From Prevotella sp. UBA1705 (GTDB taxonomy: Bacteria > Bacteroidota > Bacteroidia > Bacteroidales > Bacteroidaceae): a stretch of 64,000 bases of DNA. The first letter of the stretch is position 1. Each line of letters begins with the position of its first letter. The notes beneath the pieces are model-generated. The model was not told the DNA's origin. It did no database searches and saw only the letters and a list, made by a program, of their open reading frames with translations. The translations under genes were made by a program, and so were the position numbers. Positions 8,391-17,432 of the stretch are shown here, piece by piece. Location of the stretch: positions 1 through 64,000 of the forward strand of contig DCJH01000044.1 in the NCBI GenBank assembly GCA_002317385.1, in the 5' to 3' direction.

Positions 8391-9731
8391 ATGCCGAAGA
8401 CCAACGAATTAGATATGCTGCACGGCTCGTTGCTGGGCAAGATTGTGAAGTTTGCCATGCCGTTTGCGGCCAGCAGCATTCTCCAGCAGCTGTTCAACTC
8501 GGTAGATGTGGCTGTTGTGGGGCGTTTTGCCAGCAGTGAAGCACTGGCGGCGGTGGGCTCCAACACCTTTCTCATCAACCTGATGATCAATTTCTTTGTG
8601 GGAATCTCCGTGGGTGCAAGTGTCATTCTGGCCAATCATATTGGGCAGCGCGATGCGAGCCGCATACGCAAGGCGGTGAACACCACGGCTGCGCTGGCCC
8701 TGATCAGTGGCGTGGTGCTGCTCTTTCTCGGCATGGCCGTGGCGCGTCCGGTGCTCCAATGGATGGGCACGCCGGCCAATGTGCTGGAAGATGCCATCCT
8801 CTATCTGCGTATCTATTTCATCGGGGCACCGTTTTTCATGGTCTACAACTTTGGTTCGTCTATCCTCCGAAGCAAGGGCGACACCAAGCGCCCGCTCTAT
8901 ATCCTCATTATTGCGGGTATCATCAACACTATACTCAACCTCACGCTGGTCATCGTTTTCAAGATGGGCGTGGCCGGAGTGGCCATTGCCACCGACATTG
9001 CCAACCTGTTTTGCGCCATCGTCATCGTGCGAATGCTCAGTCGCGAGGGTGGGGCGTTCAGGCTTCGCATGCGCCATATTGCCATCTACCGGTCGGAACT
9101 GGTGCAGATATTGCGCATCGGACTGCCTGCCGGACTACAGAGCATGGTGTTCTCGTTTAGCAATATCTTCGTGCAGACGGCCATCAACGGCTTTGGGTCG
9201 GCAGCTGTGGCCGGTGCATCGGTGGCGCAGACCTTCGAGAGCTATTGCTATTTCCTCATGAGTGCGTTTAGTGGGGCGTCGGTCACCTTTGTGGGACAGA
9301 ACTACGGTGCGGGCATGCTCAGCCGATGCAGGCGCATCTTCTGGATATGCCTCTCGGCAGGAATCGTGAGCTGTGTGCTGGCCAACATCGTATTTCTGGC
9401 CTTCGACGACGAGATATTGTCTATCTTCACCATCGATCCGGCGGTGGTCCACTATGCTAAATTGAGGATGCAATATGTGCTCGCCTTCCAGGCCATTGCG
9501 GCCAGTTACGACATCCCCTCGTCTACGATGCGTGGCTATGGCCATTCCATGGAACCTGCCCTGCTCACCATTTTCGGTACGTGCATCCTGCGGTTGGCCT
9601 GGATATTCTTTGTTTTCCCCATCTGGTCTGGTTTCGAGCACCTCATGATTGTGTATCCGATATCGTGGGCTCTCACCGGCCTACTGGTCGGAACCACGTT
9701 CTATCTCATGTTGCGCAAGGTGGAAGCGTAG
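8391..9731 (+). CDS. MATE family efflux transporter
   Basis: A 446-residue inner-membrane exporter of the MATE superfamily, normal in length and with about 12 hydrophobic segments. The opening MLHGSLLGKIVKFAMPFAASSILQQLFNSVDVAVVGRF (cited in parts: LGKIVKFAMP, LQQLFNSVDV, VVGRFASSEALAAVG) is characteristic of the NorM/DinF-like group. The second half repeats the pattern (ILRIGLPAGLQSMVF). The family exports drugs or metabolites in exchange for Na+ or H+; the substrate here is unknown. It has its own promoter box and no close partner downstream. Confidence 0.92.
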   Translation: MPKTNELDMLHGSLLGKIVKFAMPFAASSILQQLFNSVDVAVVGRFASSEALAAVGSNTFLINLMINFFVGISVGASVILANHIGQRDASRIRKAVNTTAALALISGVVLLFLGMAVARPVLQWMGTPANVLEDAILYLRIYFIGAPFFMVYNFGSSILRSKGDTKRPLYILIIAGIINTILNLTLVIVFKMGVAGVAIATDIANLFCAIVIVRMLSREGGAFRLRMRHIAIYRSELVQILRIGLPAGLQSMVFSFSNIFVQTAINGFGSAAVAGASVAQTFESYCYFLMSAFSGASVTFVGQNYGAGMLSRCRRIFWICLSAGIVSCVLANIVFLAFDDEILSIFTIDPAVVHYAKLRMQYVLAFQAIAASYDIPSSTMRGYGHSMEPALLTIFGTCILRLAWIFFVFPIWSGFEHLMIVYPISWALTGLLVGTTFYLMLRKVEA

Positions 9732-9819
9732 GTTGCATGATGAGCAGAAAAGCACTGGCATCATCATGAAAAAGTGTGAAATATGACAGATTTTGCTTGG
9801 TGCTCTACGCCGAAATGGC

Positions 9820-9827
9820 TACCTTTG
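9820..9827 (+). promoter_or_regulatory. -7 promoter box
   Basis: TACCTTTG (TAnnTTTG) lies 42 bp before the ATG at 9870. A TTTTG (9791-9795) and a following CTTGG are possible -33 sequences. Confidence 0.6.
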
Positions 9828-9869
9828 CAAAACGTTTCAAAATTGATTTAAATTCATTTTATAAGATTT

Positions 9870-10343
9870 ATGACTAACAAAATTATTTTGTTGGCTCTTT
9901 GTTGGCTTTTCACCTCAGTATCTCATGCACTTGGATATAAGAATATCAAGATGGGTGCCTCCTACGACGAGACCGTGATGGCCTTAAAGACTGAGTTTGG
10001 AGAGCCGTCGATGACCGACCAACAGCTGATGAACTACAAGAATGTAGAGCTGTTTGGAGCCAAGTGGGACACCGTAGATTTCCGTTTTGTAGGTGGCAAA
10101 CTGGCCGAAGTGCGTTGCTTCTCTTATCAGAAGAACAAGAGCCAGGCTATCACTCGCCTGAATTCTGCGGTGCAGGGACTGAAGAAAGAGTACGACATGA
10201 CTTGCGATTATGAGGAAGATGGCAGCATCTTCTACACGGGCGGCGTGTCGCCCAAGGGCATCGGACACCTGTTCACGCTATTTGTTTCGCCTCTTCAAGG
10301 CGCCTGGAGCACCCAGTTGCGCTTCGGTCCGTTCAGATTCTAA
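9870..10343 (+). CDS. Exported protein of unknown function
   Basis: A 157-residue protein I do not recognise as a named family. A signal peptide is clear (MTNKIILLALCWLFTSVSHALG, with cleavage likely after SHA). The mature part has the pattern IKMGASYDETVMALKTEFGEP, reminiscent of small periplasmic proteins with a DUF-like alpha/beta repeat (a 'kmG.s..ev...l...fG.P' motif), then FRFVGGKLAEV. It is followed 62 bp later by the DUF3256 gene and probably shares its transcript from the promoter box at 9820. Confidence 0.75.
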   Translation: MTNKIILLALCWLFTSVSHALGYKNIKMGASYDETVMALKTEFGEPSMTDQQLMNYKNVELFGAKWDTVDFRFVGGKLAEVRCFSYQKNKSQAITRLNSAVQGLKKEYDMTCDYEEDGSIFYTGGVSPKGIGHLFTLFVSPLQGAWSTQLRFGPFRF

Positions 10344-10405
10344 GGTCTCGGTCGCTCTGTGGAGCGGCGGTGATATTGAAGTAAACTTATAAAGATTGTG
10401 GAAAG

Positions 10406-11041
10406 ATGAAGAAGTATTCGTTGCTCATGCTGGCGTTGTCGCTGGGTATGCAAGCCCCAGCCAAGTCGATGACCGAGATTTGGAAACTTGTGCCCGACTC
10501 GCTCATTCCCTATATAGATGCCAATCATCGTCTGGAGATGACGGAGTTTATTGGTATGGGATTGAATGGGGAAGTGGACAATCTGATGCAGAGTAAGAGC
10601 AAGATGGATACTTTAACCTCCGACTATATCCGCCTGACACTTAGCGAGTCGAGCCTCATGGAGTTGAAACGACTACCTTATGAGGGTGGCGACTCTATCC
10701 TCTGTGTAGTGAAGACTTGGAAGACACCCCAGGAAGAGAGCATTGTGAACTTCTACACGCAGGACTGGAAGCCCCTCAGCATCGCCTCTACGACCGATGC
10801 CAATGGACGATTTGCTCTTGACAACATGACAATGACGAAGCCCGAGTCCATGTCGCAAGCCGAGTTTGAAAGGCTTACGGGTCAGGTGGACTTCATCTTT
10901 ACGAGCGTCCATCTCAGTGCCAAGACTCAGGAAATGGTGGTCTATCGCACAGCGCCGCTCACCCCTTTGGACGACAAAGACAAGATGAAGACCATCCTTC
11001 AGCCCATTGTGCTGAAGTGGAACGGCACCACATTCAAGTAG
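10406..11041 (+). CDS. DUF3256 family protein
   Basis: A 211-residue protein recognised as DUF3256, a Bacteroidetes family of unknown function. The N-terminus is a signal peptide (MKKYSLLMLALSLGMQAPAKS). Family-typical blocks follow: WKLVPDSLIPYIDANHRLEM, LTLSESSLMELKRLP and the long polar C-terminal half. It is probably periplasmic or outer-membrane associated. The gene ends 25 bp before a bidirectional terminator shared with the converging SLC13 gene. Confidence 0.8.
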   Translation: MKKYSLLMLALSLGMQAPAKSMTEIWKLVPDSLIPYIDANHRLEMTEFIGMGLNGEVDNLMQSKSKMDTLTSDYIRLTLSESSLMELKRLPYEGGDSILCVVKTWKTPQEESIVNFYTQDWKPLSIASTTDANGRFALDNMTMTKPESMSQAEFERLTGQVDFIFTSVHLSAKTQEMVVYRTAPLTPLDDKDKMKTILQPIVLKWNGTTFK

Positions 11042-11065
11042 GATTAATCCCTAAATAAAATAAAC

Positions 11066-11105
11066 GGAGCTAAGGCTTATACCCCGATGGGTATGCCTTA
11101 GCTCC
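11066..11105. terminator. Bidirectional terminator
   Basis: An inverted repeat with 11-bp outer arms (ggagctaaggc at 11066-11076 with gccttagctcc at 11095-11105) and further pairing inside, lying between the converging DUF3256 and SLC13 genes. It is followed by T-rich sequence on both strands. Confidence 0.8.
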
Positions 11106-11122
11106 ATTGTTTTGTATCGAGG

Positions 11123-11148
11123 GTCTCCCGAAGAAGTATTCGGGAGAC
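11123..11148 (-). terminator. Hairpin just after the SLC13 stop
   Basis: A perfect 10-bp inverted repeat (gtctcccgaa with ttcgggagac, 6-nt loop) starts 8 bp downstream of the SLC13 stop on the minus strand. Together with the hairpin at 11066-11105 it forms a double terminator. Confidence 0.6.
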
Positions 11149-11155
11149 TGTGATT

Positions 11156-12622
11156 TTAGAAAATACCCATCTTTCCAACGACGATGAGCATGGAGAATCC
11201 GAGTACCAAGGTGATAACACCAATGGCTATACCAGCCTTGGCCATGTCTTTCTGCTTGATCAATCCTGTAGAGTAGGCAATGGCATTCGGTGGGGTAGAG
11301 ATGGGCAGACTCATGGCTGCAGAGGCTGCTACAGCAATGCCGATGAGCACGGTAGACGTTCCACCGATGATGTTGAGCTTGTCGCCTACACCCTGGCACA
11401 CCACGGTGAGGATAGGAATCATAAGGGCAGCCGTGGCCGTGTTGCTGATGAAGTTGGACAGGAAGTAGCAAACGATTCCGGCGATGATAAGGATAATAAT
11501 GGGGCTCCACTCGCCGAAGGGAATCGACTTCATGGCTACCTCAGCCAGACCGGTGCCGTTCATAGCCAGACCAAGAGCGAAACCGCCGGCCACCATCCAT
11601 ATGACGCCCCAGTCGATGTCCTGCAAATCCTTGGCCGTTATCACTCCCGTGAAGGCAAATACGGCAATGGGGAGCATGGCTACGGTATTGGCATTCACGC
11701 CAAACTGCTTGCCAAAGACCCAGAGAATGATGGTCAGGGCGAATGTAACACCCACAACCACGGTGCGCCAATTATGGTGCATGTCGCCCTCTATCTGGAG
11801 TTCGATGTTCTTCTGAGAGAAGGGGAAGAGCTTACAAAGCAGGAACCAGGCAATGAGCAGCAGGATAATCACCAGCGGAGCCATGACCATCATCCACTGA
11901 CCGAAGCTGATGTCCATATTCAAGCCGGCGGGATCGTTGAGCACTTTGTAGGCAAAAGCGTTAGGAGGCGTGCCGATGGGTGTTCCCATACCACCGAGGT
12001 TGGCGCCGATGGGGATGGCCATGGTGAGCGCGATGCGCCCCTTACCGTTGGCCGGGAGAGCTTTGAACACTGGCGTAAGGAAGGTGAGCATCATAGCTGC
12101 GGTAGCCGTGTTGGAGATAAACATAGAGAAAATGCCGGTGATCAGCATAAAACCGAGGAGCACATTCTGGCTTTTCGTGCCGAAAGGCTTAATCATTGTC
12201 TTGGCCATCCACACGTCGAGCCCCGACTTGGTGGCAGCAATGGCCAGGATAAATCCGCCGAGGAACAGGATGATGGTGGGGTCGGCAAAGCAGGCCATGA
12301 TACCCACAGAGTCGAGGAGCTGACCATATTCGCCACCGTCGCCCTGCAGAAACTTGAACGAGGAGTTGCTCACACAGAACAATAACACGAAGATAATGGT
12401 GACCGAAGTGGCCCATGCGGGAATGGCTTCAGTAATCCAGAGCATCACTGCCATCACGAAAATGGCGATCACACGCTGCTGAACCACAGTGAGACCAGCA
12501 ATGCCAAACATGGAACTTGGCATGTTCCAAACAACCAAGGTGACGATGGCAGTGATCAAAAACCATAGGGCTTTCTTCTTGTCAAAGTCACCTGTCAGTG
12601 CTTTTTTAATTGTTTCTTGCAT
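11156..12622 (-). CDS. SLC13/DASS family anion:Na+ symporter
   Basis: A 488-residue inner-membrane carrier of the divalent anion:sodium symporter family (di- and tricarboxylates or sulfate). Both copies of the substrate/Na+-binding SNT signature are present (FISNTATAAMM, about 175; FISNTATAALM, about 405), along with the GTPIGTPPNAFAY and ISTPPNAIAYSTG loops. Full length, with about 12 hydrophobic segments. The N-terminal MQETIKKALTGDFDKKKALW is cytoplasmic. A succinate or other C4-dicarboxylate substrate would suit a fermenting Bacteroidales cell, but that is inference. Confidence 0.92.
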   Translation of the reverse strand: MQETIKKALTGDFDKKKALWFLITAIVTLVVWNMPSSMFGIAGLTVVQQRVIAIFVMAVMLWITEAIPAWATSVTIIFVLLFCVSNSSFKFLQGDGGEYGQLLDSVGIMACFADPTIILFLGGFILAIAATKSGLDVWMAKTMIKPFGTKSQNVLLGFMLITGIFSMFISNTATAAMMLTFLTPVFKALPANGKGRIALTMAIPIGANLGGMGTPIGTPPNAFAYKVLNDPAGLNMDISFGQWMMVMAPLVIILLLIAWFLLCKLFPFSQKNIELQIEGDMHHNWRTVVVGVTFALTIILWVFGKQFGVNANTVAMLPIAVFAFTGVITAKDLQDIDWGVIWMVAGGFALGLAMNGTGLAEVAMKSIPFGEWSPIIILIIAGIVCYFLSNFISNTATAALMIPILTVVCQGVGDKLNIIGGTSTVLIGIAVAASAAMSLPISTPPNAIAYSTGLIKQKDMAKAGIAIGVITLVLGFSMLIVVGKMGIF

Positions 12623-12869
12623 AATATAAAGTTTTAAGTTTAATAGATATATACACTCCAGGGGCTCACTTTATAAAACAATCTTATAAAGCAGGGGCCG
12701 GACAATGAAAAAAATAACTCGTGTATTATGTCACCCAAACGCCGTTTGGACTACATGGATAGTCATTGTTCATGAAGTAGAAGAGGAATAGGTTATAGTA
12801 ATGCCAGTAGGTTTTGTAGTAATGCGGGAAGGTATGGCGGAAGGTTAGCTTAGAGATAGGGAAAACAAT
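12623..12869. other. Intergenic, no gene seen
   Basis: This stretch lies between the SLC13 start and the terminator of the DUF1573 gene, both minus-strand. It should hold the SLC13 promoter, but I find no perfect TAnnTTTG box there. Confidence 0.4.
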
Positions 12870-12902
12870 GTCCACGTGTCTTCATCGGGAAAACACGTGG
12901 AC
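12870..12902 (-). terminator. Terminator of the DUF1573 gene
   Basis: A perfect 10-bp inverted repeat (gtccacgtgt with acacgtggac, 13-nt loop), 15 bp downstream of the DUF1573 stop. On the minus strand it is followed by a short T-rich run (attgtttt). Confidence 0.7.
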
Positions 12903-12916
12903 ACCGTCCTGGAAGC

Positions 12917-13309
12917 CTATTTATCAGACTTCGCCTCAAGCATGTTGCCCTCGATATACAGTCTTGTCATCTCGGGAGTGCCATTGGAACGTACTGTGAT
13001 AGTCTTTTTAAAATGACCAGGGAACTTGCCCTTGCCATTATACGTAATCACAATCGTGCCCTTCTGACCAGGCTTGATGGGTGTCTTCGTATAATCGGGC
13101 ACAGTGCATCCGCAGCTGGCCACAGCCTGATTGATCACCAGGGGCTGGTTGCCAACGTTGGTAAAGGTAAAAGTACACCTCTGAACAGCCGACGTCTCCG
13201 AGAATGATCCGAAGTCGTGACTGAGCTGGTCGAATTTAATTTGAGCCTGAGCGAAGGCCATGTTAAAGCCTGCCACAAGCATCAAAGCTATCAATAATGT
13301 TTTCTTCAT
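12917..13309 (-). CDS. DUF1573 domain exported protein
   Basis: A 130-residue secreted protein with a signal peptide (MKKTLLIALMLVAGFNMAFAQ) and a single DUF1573 Ig-like domain. Typical signatures are FDQLSHDFGSF, FTFTNVGNQPLVI, ASCGCTVPDYTKTPI (paired Cys) and PGQKGTIVITYNGKGKFPGHFKKTI. The family is widespread in Bacteroidetes envelopes; its exact role is unknown. The ATG at 13309 is preferred because the only longer frame would need a TTG start. It has its own terminator. Confidence 0.88.
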   Translation of the reverse strand: MKKTLLIALMLVAGFNMAFAQAQIKFDQLSHDFGSFSETSAVQRCTFTFTNVGNQPLVINQAVASCGCTVPDYTKTPIKPGQKGTIVITYNGKGKFPGHFKKTITVRSNGTPEMTRLYIEGNMLEAKSDK

Positions 13310-13640
13310 ATCCAAATTCTCTTGGTTGATAAAATCTACACAAAATTATTAAAAGTTTCTAAACTAACTCGTTCGGCACCACCTTTTTAATAGTAATTAA
13401 CTATTTTATGGAGCTTTCACGAACATATCTTCAAAATCCTTACCTTTTATGCGTTCTACATTACTATATACTTCCTATTATATATAGACGAAATAGAAGG
13501 GCAAGTGTTACTCCAAATTTCAAATATTCCTACTTTAGATTATTCTATTTACCATAATGTGTGTTATGTTTTAAAACGGATTCGTCCGAAAATTGGTATA
13601 TAATCTAATGACCAGATGTCCAGATTATTTTAATCAATTG

Positions 13641-13870
13641 CTCTGTAGGGACATGCCCCGTACATGTCCGCATCGCCGAATGGCTACATACCATGCTTGA
13701 CAAAACTTCCCTTTCTTTATAACATAATGACATAGAACTTTTCATAATGACATATTTTCCTGCTTATGAACCCTTGACATAAGAAACACTCCGCGTTTCA
13801 CAAGGATATGCCAATTCCCCTGATGGTTGTTTCTATAGAATGTCTTTTTGTATTTATGTCTAAAAATAAT
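13641..13870 (+). repeat. Dispersed non-coding repeat, copy 2
   Basis: Partner of the block at 7808-8040, in opposite orientation. Together they flank the MATE to DUF1573 region. The rest of the 13310-14014 gap is A+T-rich and shows no gene. Confidence 0.75.
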
Positions 13871-13899
13871 AAAAGCCATCAAATAAAAAACATTCTGGG

Positions 13900-13988
13900 A
13901 CTAATACCTAATCGCATTGCGATAAGGTGCTAATCCACGCGTGATTAGTACCTAAAGGCAACGCGATTAGTACCTTATTTCAAACGGG
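13900..13988. repeat. Cluster of small palindromes, second copy
   Basis: Repeated units tacctaatcg, gtgattagtacc and gcgattagtacc within 90 bp, ending tatttcaaacggg. It matches the block at 8096-8185 in composition and in its 3' end. It lies beside copy 2 of the longer repeat, but the order of the two modules differs from copy 1. Confidence 0.6.
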
Positions 13989-14014
13989 TGAGATAGTTAT
14001 CGCTTGAAGAAAAG

Positions 14015-14257
14015 CTACTGACGGTCGATGATTACTTGAGCAAAAGAACAGTGTGAACTGATTTTCAGCTTATTGTCTTGTGCCAATTCAATTGCTTTGA
14101 GCACCAATTTCTTGCCTACACCACAACCTTCTTTGTAAGCAAATGTGTGCTCGATGGTCAGCGTCTGTTCAGCGATGGTGTATTCAAGTTTACCCACAAT
14201 TTCGGTGCCTTCGTAGGCCTCTATTCGGTTTTCTGCGCTATTGATGATGAGTTCCAT
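14015..14257 (-). CDS. Small GNAT-fold N-acetyltransferase-like protein
   Basis: An 80-residue protein of the short GNAT type (YjdJ/GCN5-related 'CG' group), about half a standard acetyltransferase. It shows the family beta strands (AYEGTEIVGKLEYTIAEQTLTIEHTFA) and the acetyl-CoA loop as GCGVGKKLVLKAIELAQ. The C-terminus SSHCSFAQVIIDRQ is shorter than usual. Substrate unknown. The start has a good ribosome site (aaggat) and a -7 box about 60 bp upstream. Confidence 0.8.
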   Translation of the reverse strand: MELIINSAENRIEAYEGTEIVGKLEYTIAEQTLTIEHTFAYKEGCGVGKKLVLKAIELAQDNKLKISSHCSFAQVIIDRQ

Positions 14258-14317
14258 ATCCTTATTATATTAAATGAGTGTACTATGTATACTTGATGTG
14301 ATATAAGCCTACGACGG

Positions 14318-14325
14318 CAAAGATA
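14318..14325 (-). promoter_or_regulatory. -7 promoter box of the small GNAT gene
   Basis: On the minus strand the sequence reads TATCTTTG, a perfect TAnnTTTG, 60 bp before the ATG at 14257. Confidence 0.6.
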
Positions 14326-14496
14326 GTATTTTTTCTTACGTTTCCACCCTATTTTCCAGAAAAATATATCTGGTTGTTTGGCGATTATATCAAGCAGTTT
14401 TTACCCCTTATATCTCGTGAAAATGCTTGTTGGTAGGTCAGTTAGACGTGAAATTACCTTAATTTGCAAACTTCGCTTTACATTTCCCGCGAAAAT

Positions 14497-14528
14497 ATTG
14501 TGTATATTATTGAAAAATGTTATCTTTG
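14497..14528 (+). promoter_or_regulatory. ppdK promoter
   Basis: A -33-like ATTG (14497-14500) and a perfect -7 box TATCTTTG (14521-14528) are separated by 20 bp, the usual Bacteroidetes spacing. The leader to the ATG at 14577 is about 45 nt. Confidence 0.7.
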
Positions 14529-14576
14529 CAATTAGTATTAACGATAATATAACGATATAAAATCCTAATCAACACT

Positions 14577-17294
14577 ATGAGTGAAAAAAGAGTTTATCTC
14601 TTCGGCAATGGTAAAGCCGAGGGAAAAGCAGACATGCGAAACTTGTTGGGCGGTAAGGGAGCTAACCTTGCTGAGATGAACCTTATCGGGGTTCCTGTGC
14701 CTCCGGGTTTCACGATTACCACCGATGTTTGTAACGAGTATTTCGAGAAGGGTCAGGAAGAAGTGGTTGGCCTGCTTCGCGACAGCGTCATCAACGGTGT
14801 GAAGCACACCGAGGAGCTCATGGGCTTGAAGTTTGGTGATGCTGAGAATCCGCTGCTGGTCAGCGTTCGTTCGGGTGCGCGGGCCTCTATGCCTGGCATG
14901 ATGGACACCATCCTGAACCTTGGTCTGAACGATGAGGTGGTGCTTGGACTGGTGAAGAAGACTGGTAATGAACGATTCGCCTACGACAGCTACCGTCGCT
15001 TTGTGCAGATGTATGGCGACGTAGTACTGGGTATGAAGCCCGTGAACAAGGAGGATATCGACCCGTTCGAGGCCATTATCCAGCAGGTGAAGGCTAAGCG
15101 TGGTATCCGCCTTGACAACGAAATGAGCGTAGACGAGCTGAAGAGTCTGGTGGTGCTGTTTAAAGATGCCATCAAGAAGCAGACCGGCAAGAGCTTCCCC
15201 AACGATCCGATGGAGCAGCTGTGGGGCGCCATCTGCGCTGTGTTCGACAGTTGGATGAACGACCGCGCTATCCTCTACCGCAAGATGGAGGGCATTCCGC
15301 AGGAATGGGGAACGGCTGTCAACGTGATGGCCATGGTGTTTGGCAACATGGGCAACACCTCTGCCACAGGTGTATGCTTCAGCCGCGACGCTGCCACTGG
15401 CGAGAACCGTTTCAACGGCGAGTATCTGGTCAATGCTCAAGGCGAGGACGTGGTGGCCGGTATTCGTACTCCGCAGCAGATCACCAAGGAAGGTTCGCTG
15501 CGCTGGGCTAAGCAGCAAGGCATCAACGAAGAGGTACGTGCCACGAAGTTCCCATCTATGGAAGAGGCCATGCCTGAGATCTATGCACAGCTCGACGACC
15601 TGCAGAACAAGTTGGAGAACCACTACCACGATATGCAGGATATGGAGTTCACCGTGCAGGAAGGCAAGCTCTGGTTCCTCCAGACCCGTAACGGAAAACG
15701 CACAGGTACGGCTATGGTGAAGATTGCCATGGACCTGTTGCACGAGGGACAGATTGATGAGAAGACCGCTCTGAAGCGTTGCGAGCCCAACAAGCTTGAT
15801 GAATTGCTCCACCCGGTATTCGACAAGGAGGCACAGGCTCAGGCCCGTGTACTGACCCGTGGCTTGCCTGCTTCGCCGGGTGCTGCCTGTGGTCAGATTG
15901 TGTTCTTTGCCGATGATGCCGAGGCTTGGCACGAGGACGGCCATAATGTGGTGATGGTTCGTATCGAGACATCGCCCGAAGATTTGGCCGGAATGAGTGT
16001 TGCCGAGGGTATCCTGACCGCTCGTGGCGGTATGACCTCGCACGCAGCTGTGGTGGCCCGCGGCATGGGCAAGTGCTGCGTGAGTGGTGCTGGTGCCATC
16101 AATGTGGACTATAAGTCGCGCACTGTGGAGATAGATGGCACCATTCTGCGTGAGGGCGACTATATCTCTATCAACGGAACGACCGGCGAGGTGTATTTCG
16201 GCGAGGTGCAGACTCGTCCGGCTGAGATGACTGATGACTTCGCAGAGCTCATGACACTCTGCGAGAAGTACACACGCCTCGTGGTTCGTACCAATGCTGA
16301 TACGCCTCACGACGCTGAGGTGGCCCGCACATTTGGTGCAGTAGGTATCGGTCTTTGCCGCACAGAGCACATGTTCTTTGAGAACGAGAAGATTAAGGCC
16401 ATGCGCGAGATGATTCTTGCCGACACCACCGAAGACCGCGAGAAAGCCCTGGAGAAGCTCCTCCCCTATCAGAAGCAAGACTTCTACGGCATCCTCAAGT
16501 GCATGGACGGTATGCCCGTGAACATCCGTCTGCTCGATCCTCCATTGCATGAATTCGTGCCCCATGACCTCAAAGGCCAGGAGACTATGGCTCAGGAGAT
16601 GGGCGTAAGCGTGAAGAAAATACAGACCCGTGTGCAGTCTCTGAGCGAGCACAACCCCATGCTCGGACTTCGTGGATGCCGTCTGGGCAACACGTTCCCC
16701 GAGATTACGGCCATGCAGACACGCGCCATCCTTGGTGCTGCCGTACAGCTTAAGAAGGAGGGTTTCAACCCGAGACCCGAGATAATGGTGCCGCTCGTGG
16801 GTATTGTCAATGAGCTCGACGCTCAGGAGAAGGTGATTCGTGAGACCGCCGAGAAGCTCTTTGCCGAGGAAGGTGTAGAGATTCCCTACAAGGTGGGTAC
16901 GATGATCGAGATTCCTCGCGCTGCCCTCACGGCCGATAAGATTGCCGAGAAAGCCGAGTATTTCAGCTTTGGCACCAACGACCTCACGCAGATGACCTTT
17001 GGTTACAGCCGCGACGACATTGCCGGCTTCCTGCCTTCCTACCTCGAGAAGAAGATTCTCGACGTCGATCCGTTCCAGGTTCTCGACCAGGATGGTGTGG
17101 GCCAGTTGGTCAAGATGGCCGTGAAGAATGGCCGCACCGTTCGTCCGAAACTCAAGTGCGGTATCTGCGGTGAGCATGGCGGCGAGCCTTCGTCGGTGAA
17201 GTTCTGCCATCGCGCCGGTCTCGACTACGTGAGCTGCTCTCCCTTCCGCGTGCCTATCGCACGTCTGGCTGCGGCCCAGGCTGCGATAGAATAA
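14577..17294 (+). CDS. ppdK: Pyruvate, phosphate dikinase
   Basis: A 905-residue cytoplasmic enzyme that interconverts pyruvate + ATP + Pi with phosphoenolpyruvate + AMP + PPi; in Bacteroidales it links glycolysis and gluconeogenesis. The three domains are clear. The N-terminal ATP-grasp domain starts with GGKGANLAEM. The swivelling domain has the catalytic His in GGMTSHAAVVARGMGK (His about 489). The C-terminal PEP-binding barrel has GLCRTEHMFF, IRLLDPPLHEF and GICGEHGGEP. Full length. It is the last chromosomal gene before the mobile element, whose insertion leaves the gene and its terminator intact. Confidence 0.97.
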   Translation: MSEKRVYLFGNGKAEGKADMRNLLGGKGANLAEMNLIGVPVPPGFTITTDVCNEYFEKGQEEVVGLLRDSVINGVKHTEELMGLKFGDAENPLLVSVRSGARASMPGMMDTILNLGLNDEVVLGLVKKTGNERFAYDSYRRFVQMYGDVVLGMKPVNKEDIDPFEAIIQQVKAKRGIRLDNEMSVDELKSLVVLFKDAIKKQTGKSFPNDPMEQLWGAICAVFDSWMNDRAILYRKMEGIPQEWGTAVNVMAMVFGNMGNTSATGVCFSRDAATGENRFNGEYLVNAQGEDVVAGIRTPQQITKEGSLRWAKQQGINEEVRATKFPSMEEAMPEIYAQLDDLQNKLENHYHDMQDMEFTVQEGKLWFLQTRNGKRTGTAMVKIAMDLLHEGQIDEKTALKRCEPNKLDELLHPVFDKEAQAQARVLTRGLPASPGAACGQIVFFADDAEAWHEDGHNVVMVRIETSPEDLAGMSVAEGILTARGGMTSHAAVVARGMGKCCVSGAGAINVDYKSRTVEIDGTILREGDYISINGTTGEVYFGEVQTRPAEMTDDFAELMTLCEKYTRLVVRTNADTPHDAEVARTFGAVGIGLCRTEHMFFENEKIKAMREMILADTTEDREKALEKLLPYQKQDFYGILKCMDGMPVNIRLLDPPLHEFVPHDLKGQETMAQEMGVSVKKIQTRVQSLSEHNPMLGLRGCRLGNTFPEITAMQTRAILGAAVQLKKEGFNPRPEIMVPLVGIVNELDAQEKVIRETAEKLFAEEGVEIPYKVGTMIEIPRAALTADKIAEKAEYFSFGTNDLTQMTFGYSRDDIAGFLPSYLEKKILDVDPFQVLDQDGVGQLVKMAVKNGRTVRPKLKCGICGEHGGEPSSVKFCHRAGLDYVSCSPFRVPIARLAAAQAAIE

Positions 17295-17332
17295 AATCTC
17301 TAAGCAATTAGAGAACTCTGAAAACCATAAGT

Positions 17333-17373
17333 TTAGGCTGTAATGCACTGAAAATTCAGGCATTACGGCCTAA
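17333..17373 (+). terminator. ppdK terminator
   Basis: 14-nt arms (ttaggctgtaatgc at 17333-17346 with gcattacggcctaa at 17360-17373, one mismatch), followed by agtgttttt. Confidence 0.8.
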
Positions 17374-17432
17374 AGTGTTTTTAAGGGGTTCGTGCATTTG
17401 GCATCAGAATGTAGGTCATATGAACGGCTTCC

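Noticed and set aside
11150..12385. 411-codon plus-strand open frame over the SLC13 gene
   Set aside because: Shadow of the SLC13 permease; low-complexity His/Gly/Glu composition.
14565..17363. 932-codon minus-strand open frame opposite ppdK
   Set aside because: Antisense shadow of the clearly recognisable ppdK; His/Leu-rich with no domain.
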